Notes: generated from the letters alone by a model not told the origin. Positions 9,281 to 20,577 are shown, numbered from the stretch's first letter. The stretch is DNA of 64,000 nt from Tunturibacter empetritectus (GCF_040358985.1 NZ_CP132932.1:3100001-3164000); one strand, 5' to 3'. A program made the numbers and translations.

Positions 9281-9400
9281 ACGTGGTGTTTTGCTGGTGG
9301 GAGTGTGGTGGTTTGCGTGGCTGAGATGGTGTTTAAGCAGTCGTAGTTTCGGGCGCTAAAAATGCGCCACGTTTTTCAACTTTATTTTTTGGGAAGAGAC
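9281..9400 (+). repeat. GT-rich dispersed repeat, copy 1
   Basis: A 120-base stretch very rich in TGGTG/GTTTTG and ending GCGCCACGTTTTTCAACTTT. It aligns along most of its length with 34765-34890, sharing GTGTTTTGCTG, GTGGCTGA.(G/C).TGGTGTTT, TTTCG..CGCTAAAAAATGCGCCAC-like and TTTATTTT...GAGAC. No protein is supported in either copy. It lies directly before palindromic element copy A; together they fill the 9203-9643 gap. Confidence 0.5.
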
Positions 9401-9403
9401 GCT

Positions 9404-9621
9404 GTCCTGCCGGACGGCCTCCTGCGCGGAGCGCGGTCACTTCGTGACTTGTATACCGCTTCGCATGGCGCTCCCGTTGGTCGCGAGGGAAGATTGATTC
9501 CGACCAACGGGAGGACCGCGCGAAGCTCTAAAAAGGCGTGCCAACGCCCGCCGCCGAATCGGGGTCCCCACAAACAGGTCTTCGTTTGTGGGGTGACCAA
9601 GCAGGGGCCGTCCGGCAGGAC
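9404..9621. repeat. long palindromic intergenic element, copy A
   Basis: About 218 bases bounded by GTCCTGCCGGACGG at the left and its exact complement CCGTCCGGCAGGAC at the right. Inside are CTCCCGTTGGTCG paired with CGACCAACGGGAG and the shared block CGGTCACTTCGTGACTTG. A further hairpin, CCCCACAAAC with GTTTGTGGGG, is found only in this copy and may be a nested insertion. Copies B (46314-46477) and C (59314-59494) have the same ends. It sits between convergent corC and mreB. Its size and inverted ends suggest a MITE- or REP-like mobile element without a coding gene. Confidence 0.8.
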
Positions 9622-9643
9622 ATTCTCTATAGCCGTGAGTTGA

Positions 9644-10708
9644 CTAGTCGATAGAGATCTTACGGAGCAGTTTGAAGTCGGAGAGCATCTTTCCTGTTCC
9701 CAGCACCACCGAGGCGAGGGGATCATCGGCGATGGAGACGGGAAGCCCGGTCTCCTCGCGGATGCGCTTGTCGAGGTTCTTGATGAGCGCGCCGCCGCCA
9801 GTGAGGACGATGCCGCGGTCGGAGATGTCTGCGGAGAGCTCGGGCGGGGTCCGCTCTAGTGCTACGCGGATGGCATTGATGATGGTTGCGATGCTCTCCG
9901 AGAGGGCTTCGCGGATCTCGGAGTCTTCGATGGTGATGGTCTTCGGCACGCCCTCAATGAGGTTGCGGCCTTTGACTTCCATGGAGAGGGGCTTATCGAG
10001 CGGATAGGCCGAGCCGAGGGAGATCTTGATCTGCTCTGCGGTGCGCTCGCCGATGAGCAGGTTGTACTTCCGCTTGAGGTAGGTCATCACGGCCTCGTCC
10101 ATCTGGTTTCCGGCCATGCGAACGGAGCGAGAGTAGACGATGCCTGCGAGTGAGATCACTGCAATATCCGTAGTCCCGCCGCCGATGTCGACGACCATGT
10201 TTCCGCCGGGCTCGGTGATGGGCAAACCCGCGCCAATGGCGGCGACCATGGCCTGTTCGACCAGGTGAACCTCGGAGGCCTTGGCGCGATAGGCGGAGTC
10301 CATGACGGCGCGTTTTTCTACCTGAGTGATCTCGGAGGGGACACCGATGACGATGCGCGGGTGAACCATCATCTTCCGGTTGTGCGCCTTCTGGATGAAG
10401 TAGTTCAGCATCTTTTCGGTGTGGCGGAAGTCGGCGATGACGCCGTCTTTCATGGGCTTGATGGCGACGATGTTTCCGGGCGTGCGGCCGAGCATCTCCT
10501 TGGCCTCTTTGCCGACGGCCTCAACCTCGTTGGTGATCTTGTTCACCGCGATGATCGAAGGCTCGTTGACGATGATGCCTTTGCCGTGCGCGAAGACGAG
10601 CGTGTTCGCCGTGCCAAGGTCGATAGCAAGGTCGCTGGAAAAGAGGCTGAAAAGAGACCGCATATTGTGAATGCGGGAGTAACGCATCTGAAAACTATTT
10701 GAAGACAT
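9644..10708 (-). CDS. mreB: rod shape-determining protein MreB (actin homologue)
   Basis: The reading frame has 354 residues. All actin-fold ATP motifs are present: DLAIDLGTANTLV (phosphate 1), DIGGGTTDIAVIS (phosphate 2) and IVLTGGGALIKNLD (adenosine). MreB filaments on the inner membrane direct lateral wall synthesis with MreC, MreD, PBP2 and RodA, whose genes are at 20.7-25.7 kb. The family start is usually MxxLFS..., which here is Met16 at 10663; the upstream methionines would add 15 residues, and neither choice has a strong ribosome site. The gene lies apart from mreCD. Confidence 0.95.
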   Translation of the reverse strand: MSSNSFQMRYSRIHNMRSLFSLFSSDLAIDLGTANTLVFAHGKGIIVNEPSIIAVNKITNEVEAVGKEAKEMLGRTPGNIVAIKPMKDGVIADFRHTEKMLNYFIQKAHNRKMMVHPRIVIGVPSEITQVEKRAVMDSAYRAKASEVHLVEQAMVAAIGAGLPITEPGGNMVVDIGGGTTDIAVISLAGIVYSRSVRMAGNQMDEAVMTYLKRKYNLLIGERTAEQIKISLGSAYPLDKPLSMEVKGRNLIEGVPKTITIEDSEIREALSESIATIINAIRVALERTPPELSADISDRGIVLTGGGALIKNLDKRIREETGLPVSIADDPLASVVLGTGKMLSDFKLLRKISID

Positions 10709-10810
10709 AGGTGTTTGCGATCGATCCTAAAAAGAGACTCACACTAGTGTATTCCTTTAGCAAGCGCTATTTCAGCACCTAACCTAACCAGTAAGCATGC
10801 CTCTTCCGTG

Positions 10811-12163
10811 TTAGTTCCGTTCTGGTTCACACAGCAGCCGACAGCAGAAGAGCGCCGAGGGATAGATGAGAATGCTGACGTGCCGGGTGTAGGCGAAGCC
10901 GACCAGGAAGGGAAGGGTGGAGGCTGCGACCAGGGCAAGAAAAGTAGCCGCCTCCACGCGCAACCATCGGTCTGCTGGTGGACGGTGTCGAAGCAGAAGA
11001 AAGATTGAACTGGCGGTCGCGATCCAGAAGATCAACCTGAAGGCGAGCATTCCGGCGATTTCGATCAGCCGTCGACCCCCTAAACTTGCGGTGGAACCGT
11101 ATTTTTCGAGTGAAAAGAAGAGGATCTTCAGCTTGCGAGCATCTCCTGACAGCGTCTCCTGGGGATGAGTCCGCAGGTACTCGAACGCCGATCGCAGGTG
11201 ATAGTCGTTGAAGCTCCACTCGTCCGGGAAACTTACTCCGCGGTTCAGTTCAAAGTCGTACCAGTCGAGCGAGTCGCCGTGCGGCGGCGGGTAGTTTCGT
11301 AGAAAGCCTGCGTTGTTGCCTTTGTGCAGATTGATTCCGTCGAAGCTGGTTCCCAAGCTGTATCGGCCGCTGGCGTGATGCTGATGCAGCGCCCACCCGA
11401 GAGGAGCTGCCGCAACCAGCAGGAGGACGAGCCAACGCAGGCTTGTCTGCTTCTCTAAAGCGAGGAAGCCTGCCAACAGAACCAGCACGGCAAGTTGCAT
11501 TCCGCTCTTCGAGAGGTAAAGCCCATCGAGCGCCGCCGCGAACAATAGAGCCCTGTGAGTGCCGTGCAGGCTTGCCGTTCCAACGGTTCTCCGTCCGGGC
11601 TGGCCGAAGAACAGAATTGCCGCGCCCAGCGCCAGAAAGCTGTAGGAGAAGCCTTCGTCTACCTGCAGATTGGTTACGTCGGCCAGAAACGCCGGAATCA
11701 AAAACGGAACGAGAAGCAGCAGGATCGTCAACGCTCTGCGACCGGGCGGCTGCGGCAGACAACACCATGCGAGATAGAGGGCGAACTCGACCGGCAACAA
11801 CAGGAGGATTGTCTTGAAGCAGACGACTGGAATATAGCGATCGCCCAGGAGTCGAATGCCTGAGGCAACGACGACTGCGGTAGCCGGCATGCGCGCGGCG
11901 TGGAAGCAGATGGGATTGCCGCGGGTTCCCATCTCTTCGGTGCAGACTGTGATACCGCCGCCGGTCAGCAGGCTGCGCGTGGTTGGCCCGACGAAGTTGG
12001 TAATAGAGAAGAGCGACTTGTTTGCGCGGGTATGATCGAGTGCCCATACTGTGGCCAGCGAAAGGAGTACGGGAACGAGGAGCAGGACCAGCAGCAGACG
12101 ACGGTCTCGCCTGGTCTGGTCTAACTCGATTGAGTTTAAATCGCCTGGGACGATTGCCCGCAT
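10811..12163 (-). CDS. polytopic membrane protein of unknown function
   Basis: The protein has 450 residues and roughly nine to eleven hydrophobic helices, for example [20 protein letters not shown] near the N-terminus, several leucine-rich helices in the middle and [19 protein letters not shown] at the end. A soluble loop between helices carries [19 protein letters not shown], and another contains [31 protein letters not shown]. The architecture recalls GT-C type glycosyltransferase-like membrane proteins, but the usual acidic pair in the first loop is not convincing, so the family is left open. It follows mreB on the same strand but in reverse order (upstream of it), about 100 bases away. 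Confidence 0.75.
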   Translation of the reverse strand: MRAIVPGDLNSIELDQTRRDRRLLLVLLLVPVLLSLATVWALDHTRANKSLFSITNFVGPTTRSLLTGGGITVCTEEMGTRGNPICFHAARMPATAVVVASGIRLLGDRYIPVVCFKTILLLLPVEFALYLAWCCLPQPPGRRALTILLLLVPFLIPAFLADVTNLQVDEGFSYSFLALGAAILFFGQPGRRTVGTASLHGTHRALLFAAALDGLYLSKSGMQLAVLVLLAGFLALEKQTSLRWLVLLLVAAAPLGWALHQHHASGRYSLGTSFDGINLHKGNNAGFLRNYPPPHGDSLDWYDFELNRGVSFPDEWSFNDYHLRSAFEYLRTHPQETLSGDARKLKILFFSLEKYGSTASLGGRRLIEIAGMLAFRLIFWIATASSIFLLLRHRPPADRWLRVEAATFLALVAASTLPFLVGFAYTRHVSILIYPSALFCCRLLCEPERN

Positions 12164-12343
12164 CTGCCCAATCTAATCGAAGTTGAGCCGGATGCTACGT
12201 TTGGTCTCCGCTTTCCTGATGGGGTCCTCGCCTGGGTTCGCTTGTGGAAGCGAACTATGGGAAGCTTCTCATGTTGCTGTGACATCGTTTCGGCGCAAAT
12301 AGATACAATCGAAGGCAGCATCAAGCAAAGTGGAGACAGACGA

Positions 12344-13456
12344 ATGATTATTGGTGTGCCAAAGGAAGTTAAGGATCACGAGAGCCGCGTCGGGGTGACC
12401 CCGGCGGGCGTGAAAGCACTGGTCGAGGCAGGACACAAGGTTCTCGTGGAGCATGATGCAGGCGCGCTGTCGGCTATGCCGGACGACGAGTACCAGTCCG
12501 CGGGCGCCGAGATTGTTGGCTCGGCCTACGATGTGTGGCGGCTGGCGGAGATGGTCGTCAAGGTGAAGGAGCCGGTCGAGAAGGAGTACAAGAACTTTCG
12601 CGAGGGGCTGGTACTTTTCACATATCTCCATCTGGCTCCGCTGAACGATCTGACGGACGCACTGCTTCACTCGAAGGTGACGGGGATTGCATATGAGACG
12701 GTTCGCGATCGCGCGGGCACGCTGCCGCTGCTGACTCCGATGAGCGAGGTTGCTGGACGCATGAGCGTGCAGGTTGGCGCAGCTTATCTTGAGAAGGAGC
12801 ATGGTGGGCGCGGAGTTCTGCTGGGCGGCGTTCCGGGTGTGCCTCCGGGGAATGTCTGCGTTATTGGCGGCGGTATTGTGGGGACGAACGCCGCGAAGAT
12901 TGCGCTGGGCATGGGCGCGAAGGTGACGCTGATCGATTTGAATTTGAATCGGCTGCGCGAGTTGGATGACATCTTTGGCGGACGGATCTATACGGTTGCG
13001 TCGAACAGCTACAACATTGAGCATGCGGTTCGGGAGGCTGATCTGGTGATCGGCGGCGTTCTGATTCCGGGTGCGGCTGCGCCGAAGATCGTGACTAAGG
13101 CGATGGTGGCGAAGATGAAGAAGGGCGCGGTGATCGTGGATGTGGCTATCGACCAGGGCGGCTGCATCGAGACGGCGCACCCGACGACACACTCGAATCC
13201 TTCTTATGAAGTGAACGGCGTGGTGCACTACTGCGTGACGAATATGCCTGCCGCGGTGCCGAATACCTCGACGCTTGCGTTGACGAATGCGACGTTTCCT
13301 TGTGTGCTGAAGCTGGCGCGGCTGGGGGCGAATGCGGCGATCAGCGAAGACAAGGGCATTGCCGAGGGCGTGAATACGTTCAACGGCGTGCTGACGTATG
13401 GTGCGGTGGCGCAAGCGCAGAAGCGTGAGTGGCAGGCGGTTGCGAAGCTCGTTTAG
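12344..13456 (+). CDS. ald: alanine dehydrogenase
   Basis: From the ATG at 12344 (GGAGA 8 bases before) the protein has 370 residues, the standard length. [20 protein letters not shown] is the typical N-terminus. Substrate-site residues fall in [17 protein letters not shown] and TYLHLAPL, and the NAD-binding Rossmann motif is [20 protein letters not shown]. The C-terminal [16 protein letters not shown] is also conserved. The enzyme reversibly deaminates L-alanine to pyruvate and ammonium with NAD in the cytoplasm. An in-frame start at 12242 would add 34 unrelated residues and is rejected. It is divergent from the membrane protein at 10811-12163 and followed by ntrY-like and ntrX-like genes, a nitrogen-related context. 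Confidence 0.95.
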   Translation: MIIGVPKEVKDHESRVGVTPAGVKALVEAGHKVLVEHDAGALSAMPDDEYQSAGAEIVGSAYDVWRLAEMVVKVKEPVEKEYKNFREGLVLFTYLHLAPLNDLTDALLHSKVTGIAYETVRDRAGTLPLLTPMSEVAGRMSVQVGAAYLEKEHGGRGVLLGGVPGVPPGNVCVIGGGIVGTNAAKIALGMGAKVTLIDLNLNRLRELDDIFGGRIYTVASNSYNIEHAVREADLVIGGVLIPGAAAPKIVTKAMVAKMKKGAVIVDVAIDQGGCIETAHPTTHSNPSYEVNGVVHYCVTNMPAAVPNTSTLALTNATFPCVLKLARLGANAAISEDKGIAEGVNTFNGVLTYGAVAQAQKREWQAVAKLV

Positions 13457-13522
13457 CTGCTGCGGTATGGGCGATCGACGAGCGTGTGGCCGCATATAAT
13501 CGGGGGACTTAGGAGGGCGGGC

Positions 13523-16137
13523 ATGGGCGCGACTGCGAACCGGCGAAAGATTTGGATCGTGGCTCTGGGGACGTGCCTGCTTATCCTCTTTGTGGCGCTG
13601 GCGACGCTGAATGCGTTTAATACGCAGCTGCCAAAGCCCGCGAGTACGCAGCAGACGGTCATCTTTACGGGGCTGTCGATTGTGGCTTTTCTTCTGTTTG
13701 TTGCGGTGCTGCTGCTGCTGGTCCGCAATGTGTTGAAGCTGTATGCGGACCAGCGCAGCCGGGTGATGGGGACGCGTCTGCGCACGCGGATGTTGTGGGG
13801 CGCGGTGCTGGTGAGCCTGGTTCCGATTGCTTCAATGTTTGCGTTCAGTTATCAGCTGATGAATCGCGCGGTGGATCGCTGGTTTACGCAGCCGGTGACG
13901 GATATGCGCGAAGACAGCAATAATATGGCGCTGGAGCTGGCGCACTATACGACGGCGAATGCTCGCGCTGAGGCGGATTCAATTGCTGCCAGTTTGCCGG
14001 CTGCGCCGGTGATTGCTCCTGTGGCCAAGGCGGCGGGTGGCGGTCGGGCGGGTGCTTCGGGCCGGGGTTCTGACCGGCGCTCGAACCGTGGGGCGTTGCC
14101 TGCGCATGCGGCGGCACCATCGGCTGTGTCTTTAGCTGTGTCTAGGAATCGCGAGGCGATCCATGATGTGCTGCGACAGCATGAGATCACACTGCAGAAT
14201 GGCTTTGCGATCGTCTATCGCGAGGGCCGCGTAGTGGCTTCGTTTCATATGCCGCAGCGGGCTGGGACGACGGCGCAGGTCAAGGTGTGGCTTCCTGATC
14301 AGGTGGCCGGGGCCGATACGGATGAGTCGAGCGCCCAGAGACAAGCTGATCCTGTGGATGCTGCGATTTTGACTGCGGCGCAGCGCGTGGATCAGCCGGT
14401 TTTTTCTCTTGGCGCTACGGACTATGCGCTAGGCGCATCGACATTAAAACAGGGCGAGACTGTGGTGGTTGGTTTGCCGATGCCGTTTGGGATGGCGGCG
14501 ACGATGACGAATCTGCGCAAGGCGGCGGATGCGTACTGGGTGCTCTACAGCGAGCGGCGGCAGATCCGTGATCTTTATATGCTGCTGCTGATGATGATGA
14601 CGAGCCTTGCGCTGTTTGCGTCGTGCTGGCTGGCGCTGCATCTGTCGAAGCAGGTGACTAAGCCGGTGGAGGCGCTGGCGGATGCGATGGAGGCGATCGC
14701 GCAGGGGGATTACGGCCATCGCGTGCAGGAGAGCGCGACCGAAGAGCTGGGGGAGCTGGTGCGCAGCTTCAACCACATGGCGGCCGATCTTGAGGGCAGT
14801 CGACGCGCGGTGGAGGAGTCGACGGTGCAGCTCAGCGCGGCGAATACGGCGCTGGAGGCCAGGCGCGGCGAGCTTGAGACGATGCTCGAGACGATTCCGA
14901 ATGGTGTGGCGACGCTCGATACCGATCGGCGCATTATTCTTGCCAACCGGGCGCTTAGCGAGATGATGGACCCGGGCGGGCAGAGGCCGTTCTATGGGCT
15001 GGTGATGGAGGAGGTCTTTCCGCCTGAGGTGTCTGAGGTGCTTGATCGTCTGATTAAACGCAGTCATCGCATGGGGTCGGCGTCGAGTGAGATTGAGATT
15101 CCTGGTTTTCCTCAAAGCTCGGGCGACAGGTTTGGCGGGACGATGAACCTGCTGGCTACGGTTGCTCTGCTGGAGATGCCGGCGGCTACGGAACGGATGC
15201 GCCGGGAGCATCAGGGCTATGTGATTGTGCTGGAAAACGCGACGGAGCTGCTGCGAGCGCAGAAGCAGTCGGCGTGGAAGGAGGTGGCGCGGCGTGTGGC
15301 GCACGAGATTAAGAATCCGCTTACTCCGATCAGTCTTAGCGCAGAACAGATTCGCCGGCATATTGACCGCCTTGCGCGCGCTGTCGCTGAGGCCACGTCT
15401 GTCAGCGCTCCGGAGTCGCCGTCGATCGCTGTCATTCGCCGATGCTCGGAGGTCATTACCTCTTCGGTTGAGAGTATGCGGTCGCTGGTCGATCAGTTTG
15501 CCGCGCTCGCGGAGTTTCCGACGGCTCGGCCAAAGCCTGCGGACCTCAACACGATTGTGGAGAACTCACTCGCGCTGTTTGCTGGACGGATGCAGACGGT
15601 CCGCATCGTGCGCAAGATGAGCATCGACCTGCCGCTGGTGATGGCGGACCCGGAGGCGCTGAAGCGGGCGCTTGGCAACCTCATCGACAATGCCGCCGAG
15701 GCGATGCAGCAGAGCCTCTATCGCGAGCTGCAGATCAGCACGTGTTTGCTGGAGAACGGGATGGTCGAGCTTGCCATTGCAGACAGCGGCTCCGGTCTCA
15801 CCGATGACATGCGCGAGCGCCTCTTTCTGCCGTATTTTTCTACCAAGCAGCGCGGCACGGGACTTGGACTGGCGATTGCCGCGAAGATAATCCAGGAGCA
15901 CCAGGGCACGATCCGCGCGGAGAAGAATGAGCCTGCGGGTGCAAGATTCATCATCGAACTGCGACCGGCCCTCTCGACCGACAGCGACCCGGACGCGCCG
16001 GCGGCCTTCAGTGGATTCGCCACGCCGCAGAACGGCCATGCTGCAGTGGCTGCAGTTGAATCTGCTATAGAGCTTCCAGTTCACGGCGACACAAAAGCAC
16101 AGGACGACTTAGCCTCCACCCTCCCCAGAGGCCCCCA

Positions 16138-16141
<4 letters not shown>
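13523..16141 (+). CDS. NtrY-like two-component sensor histidine kinase
   Basis: The ATG at 13523 has AGGAGG seven bases ahead and yields 872 residues; an in-frame start 39 bases earlier is less good. Order: two N-terminal membrane helices, a periplasmic part, a further membrane helix (LYMLLLMMMTSLALFASCWLALHL), HAMP (SKQVTKPVEALADAMEAIAQGD), PAS (METIPNGVATLDTDRRIILANRALSEMM), the H-box RRVAHEIKNPLTP with phospho-acceptor His594, and an ATPase domain (NLIDNAAEAMQ, DSGSGL, GTGLGLAIA). The layout matches NtrY, which senses nitrogen or redox state in other bacteria. It overlaps its partner regulator by 4 bases, so they form one operon. The tail after residue 820 is Pro/Ala-rich. Confidence 0.92.
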
Positions 16142-17508
<1,367 letters not shown>

Positions 17509-17539
17509 GTGTTTGTGCGAGGGGGTAGAGACTGTAAAC

Positions 17540-17650
17540 GCAGATTCCCTTCGGGAATGACAACCAGAAAAGGCAATGGCAGAAGCAGATTCCCTTAGGG
17601 AATGACAACAAGAGGGGCAGCGGCTGAAGCAGATTTATTCGGGAATGATA
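17540..17650. repeat. three imperfect tandem repeats around GCAGATTCCC...GGGAATGACAA
   Basis: Copies begin at about 17540, 17585 and 17629, each starting GCAGATT and ending GGGAATGA(C/T)A. The spacing is 42-45 bases. The core TTCCCTTCGGGAA is palindromic, and in copy 2 it reads TTCCCTTAGGGAA; copy 3 has lost part of the left arm. They lie in the gap between convergent ntrX-like and era genes. They may act as weak bidirectional terminators or belong to a short repeat family. Only three degenerate units are present and there are no unique equal-length spacers, so this is not a CRISPR array. Confidence 0.6.
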
Positions 17651-17662
17651 CTTTGTCTGCTG

Positions 17663-18712
17663 TTACTTTTCTTCTGCGGCTTGCTTTGCGGCGATCTCTT
17701 CGAGTTGGCGGCGCCAGTCGAGGTCTTCGACGAAGCCGCGGCTGGAGCGCCACTCTTCCTGAACTTTGACGAAGAGTTCGAGGAAGACGCGGGTGCCGAG
17801 GAGCGATTCGATGTCTTTGCGGGCTGCGGTGCCGATGCGCTTCAGCATCTCGCCCTGCTTGCCGATGAGGATCGCCTTTTGTCCGGTGCGTTCGCAGAAG
17901 ATCGCGGCTGAGACCTTCGTCACTGGCAGTTTGCCGTCCTTCGTCTTTTTCATGGACGCGGGCTCTTCGAACTTCTCGATGACGACTGCGGTGGCGTAGG
18001 GGACCTCTTCGCCGGTGAGCATGAGAATCTTTTCGCGGATGAGTTCAGCGACGAGGAAGCGCTCCGGTTGGTCGGTCAGTTGATGCTTGGGGAAGTAGCG
18101 CTGGCCCTCTTTGAGTTGGCCGACGATCTTCTCGAGGAGAAGATCGAGGCCCTCCTTCTTGCGGGCTGAGATGGGAATCACATCGGCGAAGGGATGAAGC
18201 GTGGACCAGTGCGCGATCAGCGGGAGCAGGTCTTTCTTGGGGATCGCGTCCATCTTGTTAAGGACGAGGATGACGGGACATTCGAGCTTTTTGATCAGCG
18301 AGAGGGCGAAGTCGTCTTCAGCGGCGGACATGCCCATGCGGCCTGTGGCTTTTCCGCTGTCTTTCTCTCCCAGGGCCTTTGGCAGGCGGTGGGTCACGTC
18401 GACGATAAACAGGACGGCGTCGCGCGACTCCAGCGCATCGTGAACCTCCTGCATCATCCTTTTGTCGAGCTGCGTGTCGGGCTTGTGGATGCCGGGTGTG
18501 TCGACCAGAACGACCTGCGCGGCGGGATGTCCGGGCTCGCCTTTGGCTTTCTTCTTCAGGGGAACTTCGAGAACGCCGTGGATGCGGGTGCGCGTCGTCT
18601 GCGGCTTGTGTGTGACGATAGCCAGCTTCTGCCCGAGCAGGGCGTTCAGCAGAGTGGATTTGCCCGCGTTGGGGCGACCGATGATGGAGACGAAACCGGA
18701 GCGAAAGGCCAT
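17663..18712 (-). CDS. era: GTPase Era
   Basis: The protein has 349 residues, longer than the usual 295-305. G-domain motifs are intact: GRPNAGKSTLLNALLG (G1), QTTRTR (G2), VDTPGIHKP (G3) and LNKMDA (G4). The KH domain contains LIGKQGEMLKRIGTAARKDIE. Era binds the 3' end of 16S rRNA and helps 30S assembly. Extra residues lie after switch I (LKKKAKGEPGHPAAQ), before the NKMD segment (KDSGKATGRMGMSAAEDD) and in the KH linker (EPASMKKTKDGKLP), plus an Ala/Glu-rich C-terminus. These add about 45 residues in loops and should not break the fold. Confidence 0.95.
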   Translation of the reverse strand: MAFRSGFVSIIGRPNAGKSTLLNALLGQKLAIVTHKPQTTRTRIHGVLEVPLKKKAKGEPGHPAAQVVLVDTPGIHKPDTQLDKRMMQEVHDALESRDAVLFIVDVTHRLPKALGEKDSGKATGRMGMSAAEDDFALSLIKKLECPVILVLNKMDAIPKKDLLPLIAHWSTLHPFADVIPISARKKEGLDLLLEKIVGQLKEGQRYFPKHQLTDQPERFLVAELIREKILMLTGEEVPYATAVVIEKFEEPASMKKTKDGKLPVTKVSAAIFCERTGQKAILIGKQGEMLKRIGTAARKDIESLLGTRVFLELFVKVQEEWRSSRGFVEDLDWRRQLEEIAAKQAAEEK

Positions 18713-18771
18713 TCTCCTTATTATGCGCTGTTGCGGTGCCGTAGTTCGTAAGCTCGGCTAAACTGACTCGT

Positions 18772-19932
18772 ATGAACTTCACCAAACTGCGGACTGCTCG
18801 CAGATTCGCTCGAGGTCTGGCCCTGTTATCCACTGTCACCGCGCCGCTGTTTCTTTCGGCTCAAGCTGTCAAACCGTTCTCTTCAATCGAGGTTCACTCG
18901 GACCGGACGGTGACCTTCGCCTATAAGGATGCCGCGGCCGGCAAGGTGGAGCTCGTGGTGGGCGGGTTGCCGAAGAAGTTGCCCATGAAGAAGGATGCGG
19001 CGGGCACCTGGACGGTGACGACGCCGGCGCTGGCGCCCGAGATCTATGGATATCACTTCGAGGCGGACGGCGACTTCCGGCTGGACCCTGCCAATCCGGA
19101 TACGACGATTAACCTAGTGGATATAGCGAATGAGCTAATAGTACCGGGCGATACGCCGCAGCTGTGGGAGATGACCAACGTTCCGCACGGCGTTCTGCAC
19201 CACTACAACTACACGACGAATATTGTTCTGGGGCTGCCGCAAAATCAGAGCCGGTACTACGTGTACACGCCGCCGGGCTATGATCCGAAGGCTCCTCAAC
19301 CTTATCCGGTGCTCTATCTGCTGCACGGATGGAGCGACTCGGACTCGGGCTGGACGGCGGTGGGTCGAGCGGATCTGATGCTCGACAATCTGCTGGCGCA
19401 GGGCAAGATCAAGCCGATGGTGGTGGTGATGCCGCTGGGCTACGGGGATATGTCGTTCCTGCACCAGTTTCATGTATGGGAGGATCCTGCCGCTATCGAT
19501 CGCAACACGGATCTGTTTACCAAGGCGCTGCTTACGGAGGTGCTTCCTCGTGTCGAGGCGGAGTACCACGTGTCGAAGGATCGGAAGGATCGGGCTATCG
19601 TTGGACTGTCCATGGGCGGGCTCGAAAGCCTGTCGATCGGGCTGTCGCATACGGACAAGTTTGCGTGGGTGGGGGGATTCAGCTCGGCCGTGCACAATCT
19701 TAACTACGAGACCAAACTGGCTGCGCTCGATCCCAGGACGGCGGACCTTCGCCTGCTGTGGGTAGCGTGTGGGACGGAGGATTCGCTGATCGAGCCGAAC
19801 CGGAAGCTGGTGGAGTTTCTCAAGAACAAGAAGATGGCGGTCAAGCAGATTGAGACTCCTGGGTATCACACGTGGATGGTGTGGCGGGATAACTTGAGCC
19901 AGTTTGCGCCGCTGCTGTTTCAGTCGAAGTAA
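18772..19932 (+). CDS. secreted esterase (enterochelin-esterase / feruloyl-esterase type alpha/beta hydrolase)
   Basis: The protein has 386 residues with a signal peptide ending near LFLSAQAV. An N-terminal immunoglobulin-like or CBM48-like domain (FSSIEVHSDRTVTFAYKDAAAGKVELVVGG) precedes a D-type esterase domain. The nucleophile is Ser280 in VGLSMGG; LYLLHGWSDSDSGW forms the oxyanion region; the catalytic His is probably in TPGYHTWMVWRDNL near the end. Acidobacteria carry many such secreted esterases for acetylated or feruloylated plant polysaccharides. A trilactone-siderophore role is less likely, because no siderophore genes are nearby. It is divergent from era. Confidence 0.88.
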   Translation: MNFTKLRTARRFARGLALLSTVTAPLFLSAQAVKPFSSIEVHSDRTVTFAYKDAAAGKVELVVGGLPKKLPMKKDAAGTWTVTTPALAPEIYGYHFEADGDFRLDPANPDTTINLVDIANELIVPGDTPQLWEMTNVPHGVLHHYNYTTNIVLGLPQNQSRYYVYTPPGYDPKAPQPYPVLYLLHGWSDSDSGWTAVGRADLMLDNLLAQGKIKPMVVVMPLGYGDMSFLHQFHVWEDPAAIDRNTDLFTKALLTEVLPRVEAEYHVSKDRKDRAIVGLSMGGLESLSIGLSHTDKFAWVGGFSSAVHNLNYETKLAALDPRTADLRLLWVACGTEDSLIEPNRKLVEFLKNKKMAVKQIETPGYHTWMVWRDNLSQFAPLLFQSK

Positions 19933-19947
19933 GCTGCTGGGAGAGCG

Positions 19948-20577
19948 TTATTTGCCTGTTGGAGATGCGTTGACCTCTTTGAGGTAGGCCGGGCTTAGTG
20001 TGCCTTTAGTCTTTGCGAGTGCCAGAAGAGTTGGGTAGAACTGGACGAATGTCGTGTCTACGGCGGCGTGCGCCTCGTGGCATTGGTAGCAGGAGCCGGG
20101 TCGAGCCACCACTTTGGCGGTGCCTTTAGGGGCGTCGAACTCGAAGAAGCCCCAGCCGCCTTCGAGCTTTGCATCCTTGACGTGCAGCTCGATTCCCATG
20201 ATCTCTGACGACTGGGTGTGGCCGCTCTGGTTGATCGAGCTGGCCCCTTCAGCACCGCGAATCTCGAGCACGAGCACGGTCTTGTCGGGCCAGGCTCCGG
20301 TTTGAAGAAAGGCTCGATAGGAGCTGGGGTTGACGAAGACGTTGTCGAAGGTGGAGTGGCCCGGCATGGAGTGGCCCGGCATGGACGGCTTAGGGCTGTA
20401 GCTCATGTCGAGGCCAGAGCTGAGGAAGACCCACTCGCGGTAGTGCTCGGGCATCTTGAACTGGCCGTCTGCCGTGTAGTTTTGGCCGATTGCCTCAACG
20501 GTGTCGGGGTAGGACCGGACTGTCTCCTGTTGGGGGAGGATGGTAACCAAAAGTAGTAGAAGCGCGGAACGCAGCAT
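19948..20577 (-). CDS. cytochrome P460 family protein
   Basis: The protein has 209 residues with a signal peptide (MLRSALLLLLVTILPQQ). The c-type heme site CYQCH is at 163-167, near the C-terminus, as in cytochrome P460. The early segment PEHYREWVFLSSGLDMSYSP and the central FVNPSSYRAFLQTGAWPDKTVLVLEIRGAE are family-like. P460 proteins are periplasmic; some oxidise hydroxylamine through a lysine-heme cross-link, while others have only redox or detoxifying roles. A 15-base tandem duplication codes for SMPGH twice. It lies between the esterase gene (convergent) and the mreC operon (divergent), with no clear partner. Confidence 0.88.
   Translation of the reverse strand: MLRSALLLLLVTILPQQETVRSYPDTVEAIGQNYTADGQFKMPEHYREWVFLSSGLDMSYSPKPSMPGHSMPGHSTFDNVFVNPSSYRAFLQTGAWPDKTVLVLEIRGAEGASSINQSGHTQSSEIMGIELHVKDAKLEGGWGFFEFDAPKGTAKVVARPGSCYQCHEAHAAVDTTFVQFYPTLLALAKTKGTLSPAYLKEVNASPTGK

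Noticed and set aside
12269..13495. 408-codon minus-strand frame
   Set aside because: Antisense to alanine dehydrogenase; Arg/His-rich sequence typical of shadows in GC-rich genes.
17540..17650. Possible CRISPR array
   Set aside because: Only three degenerate units, no spacers of constant size and no cas genes in the window.
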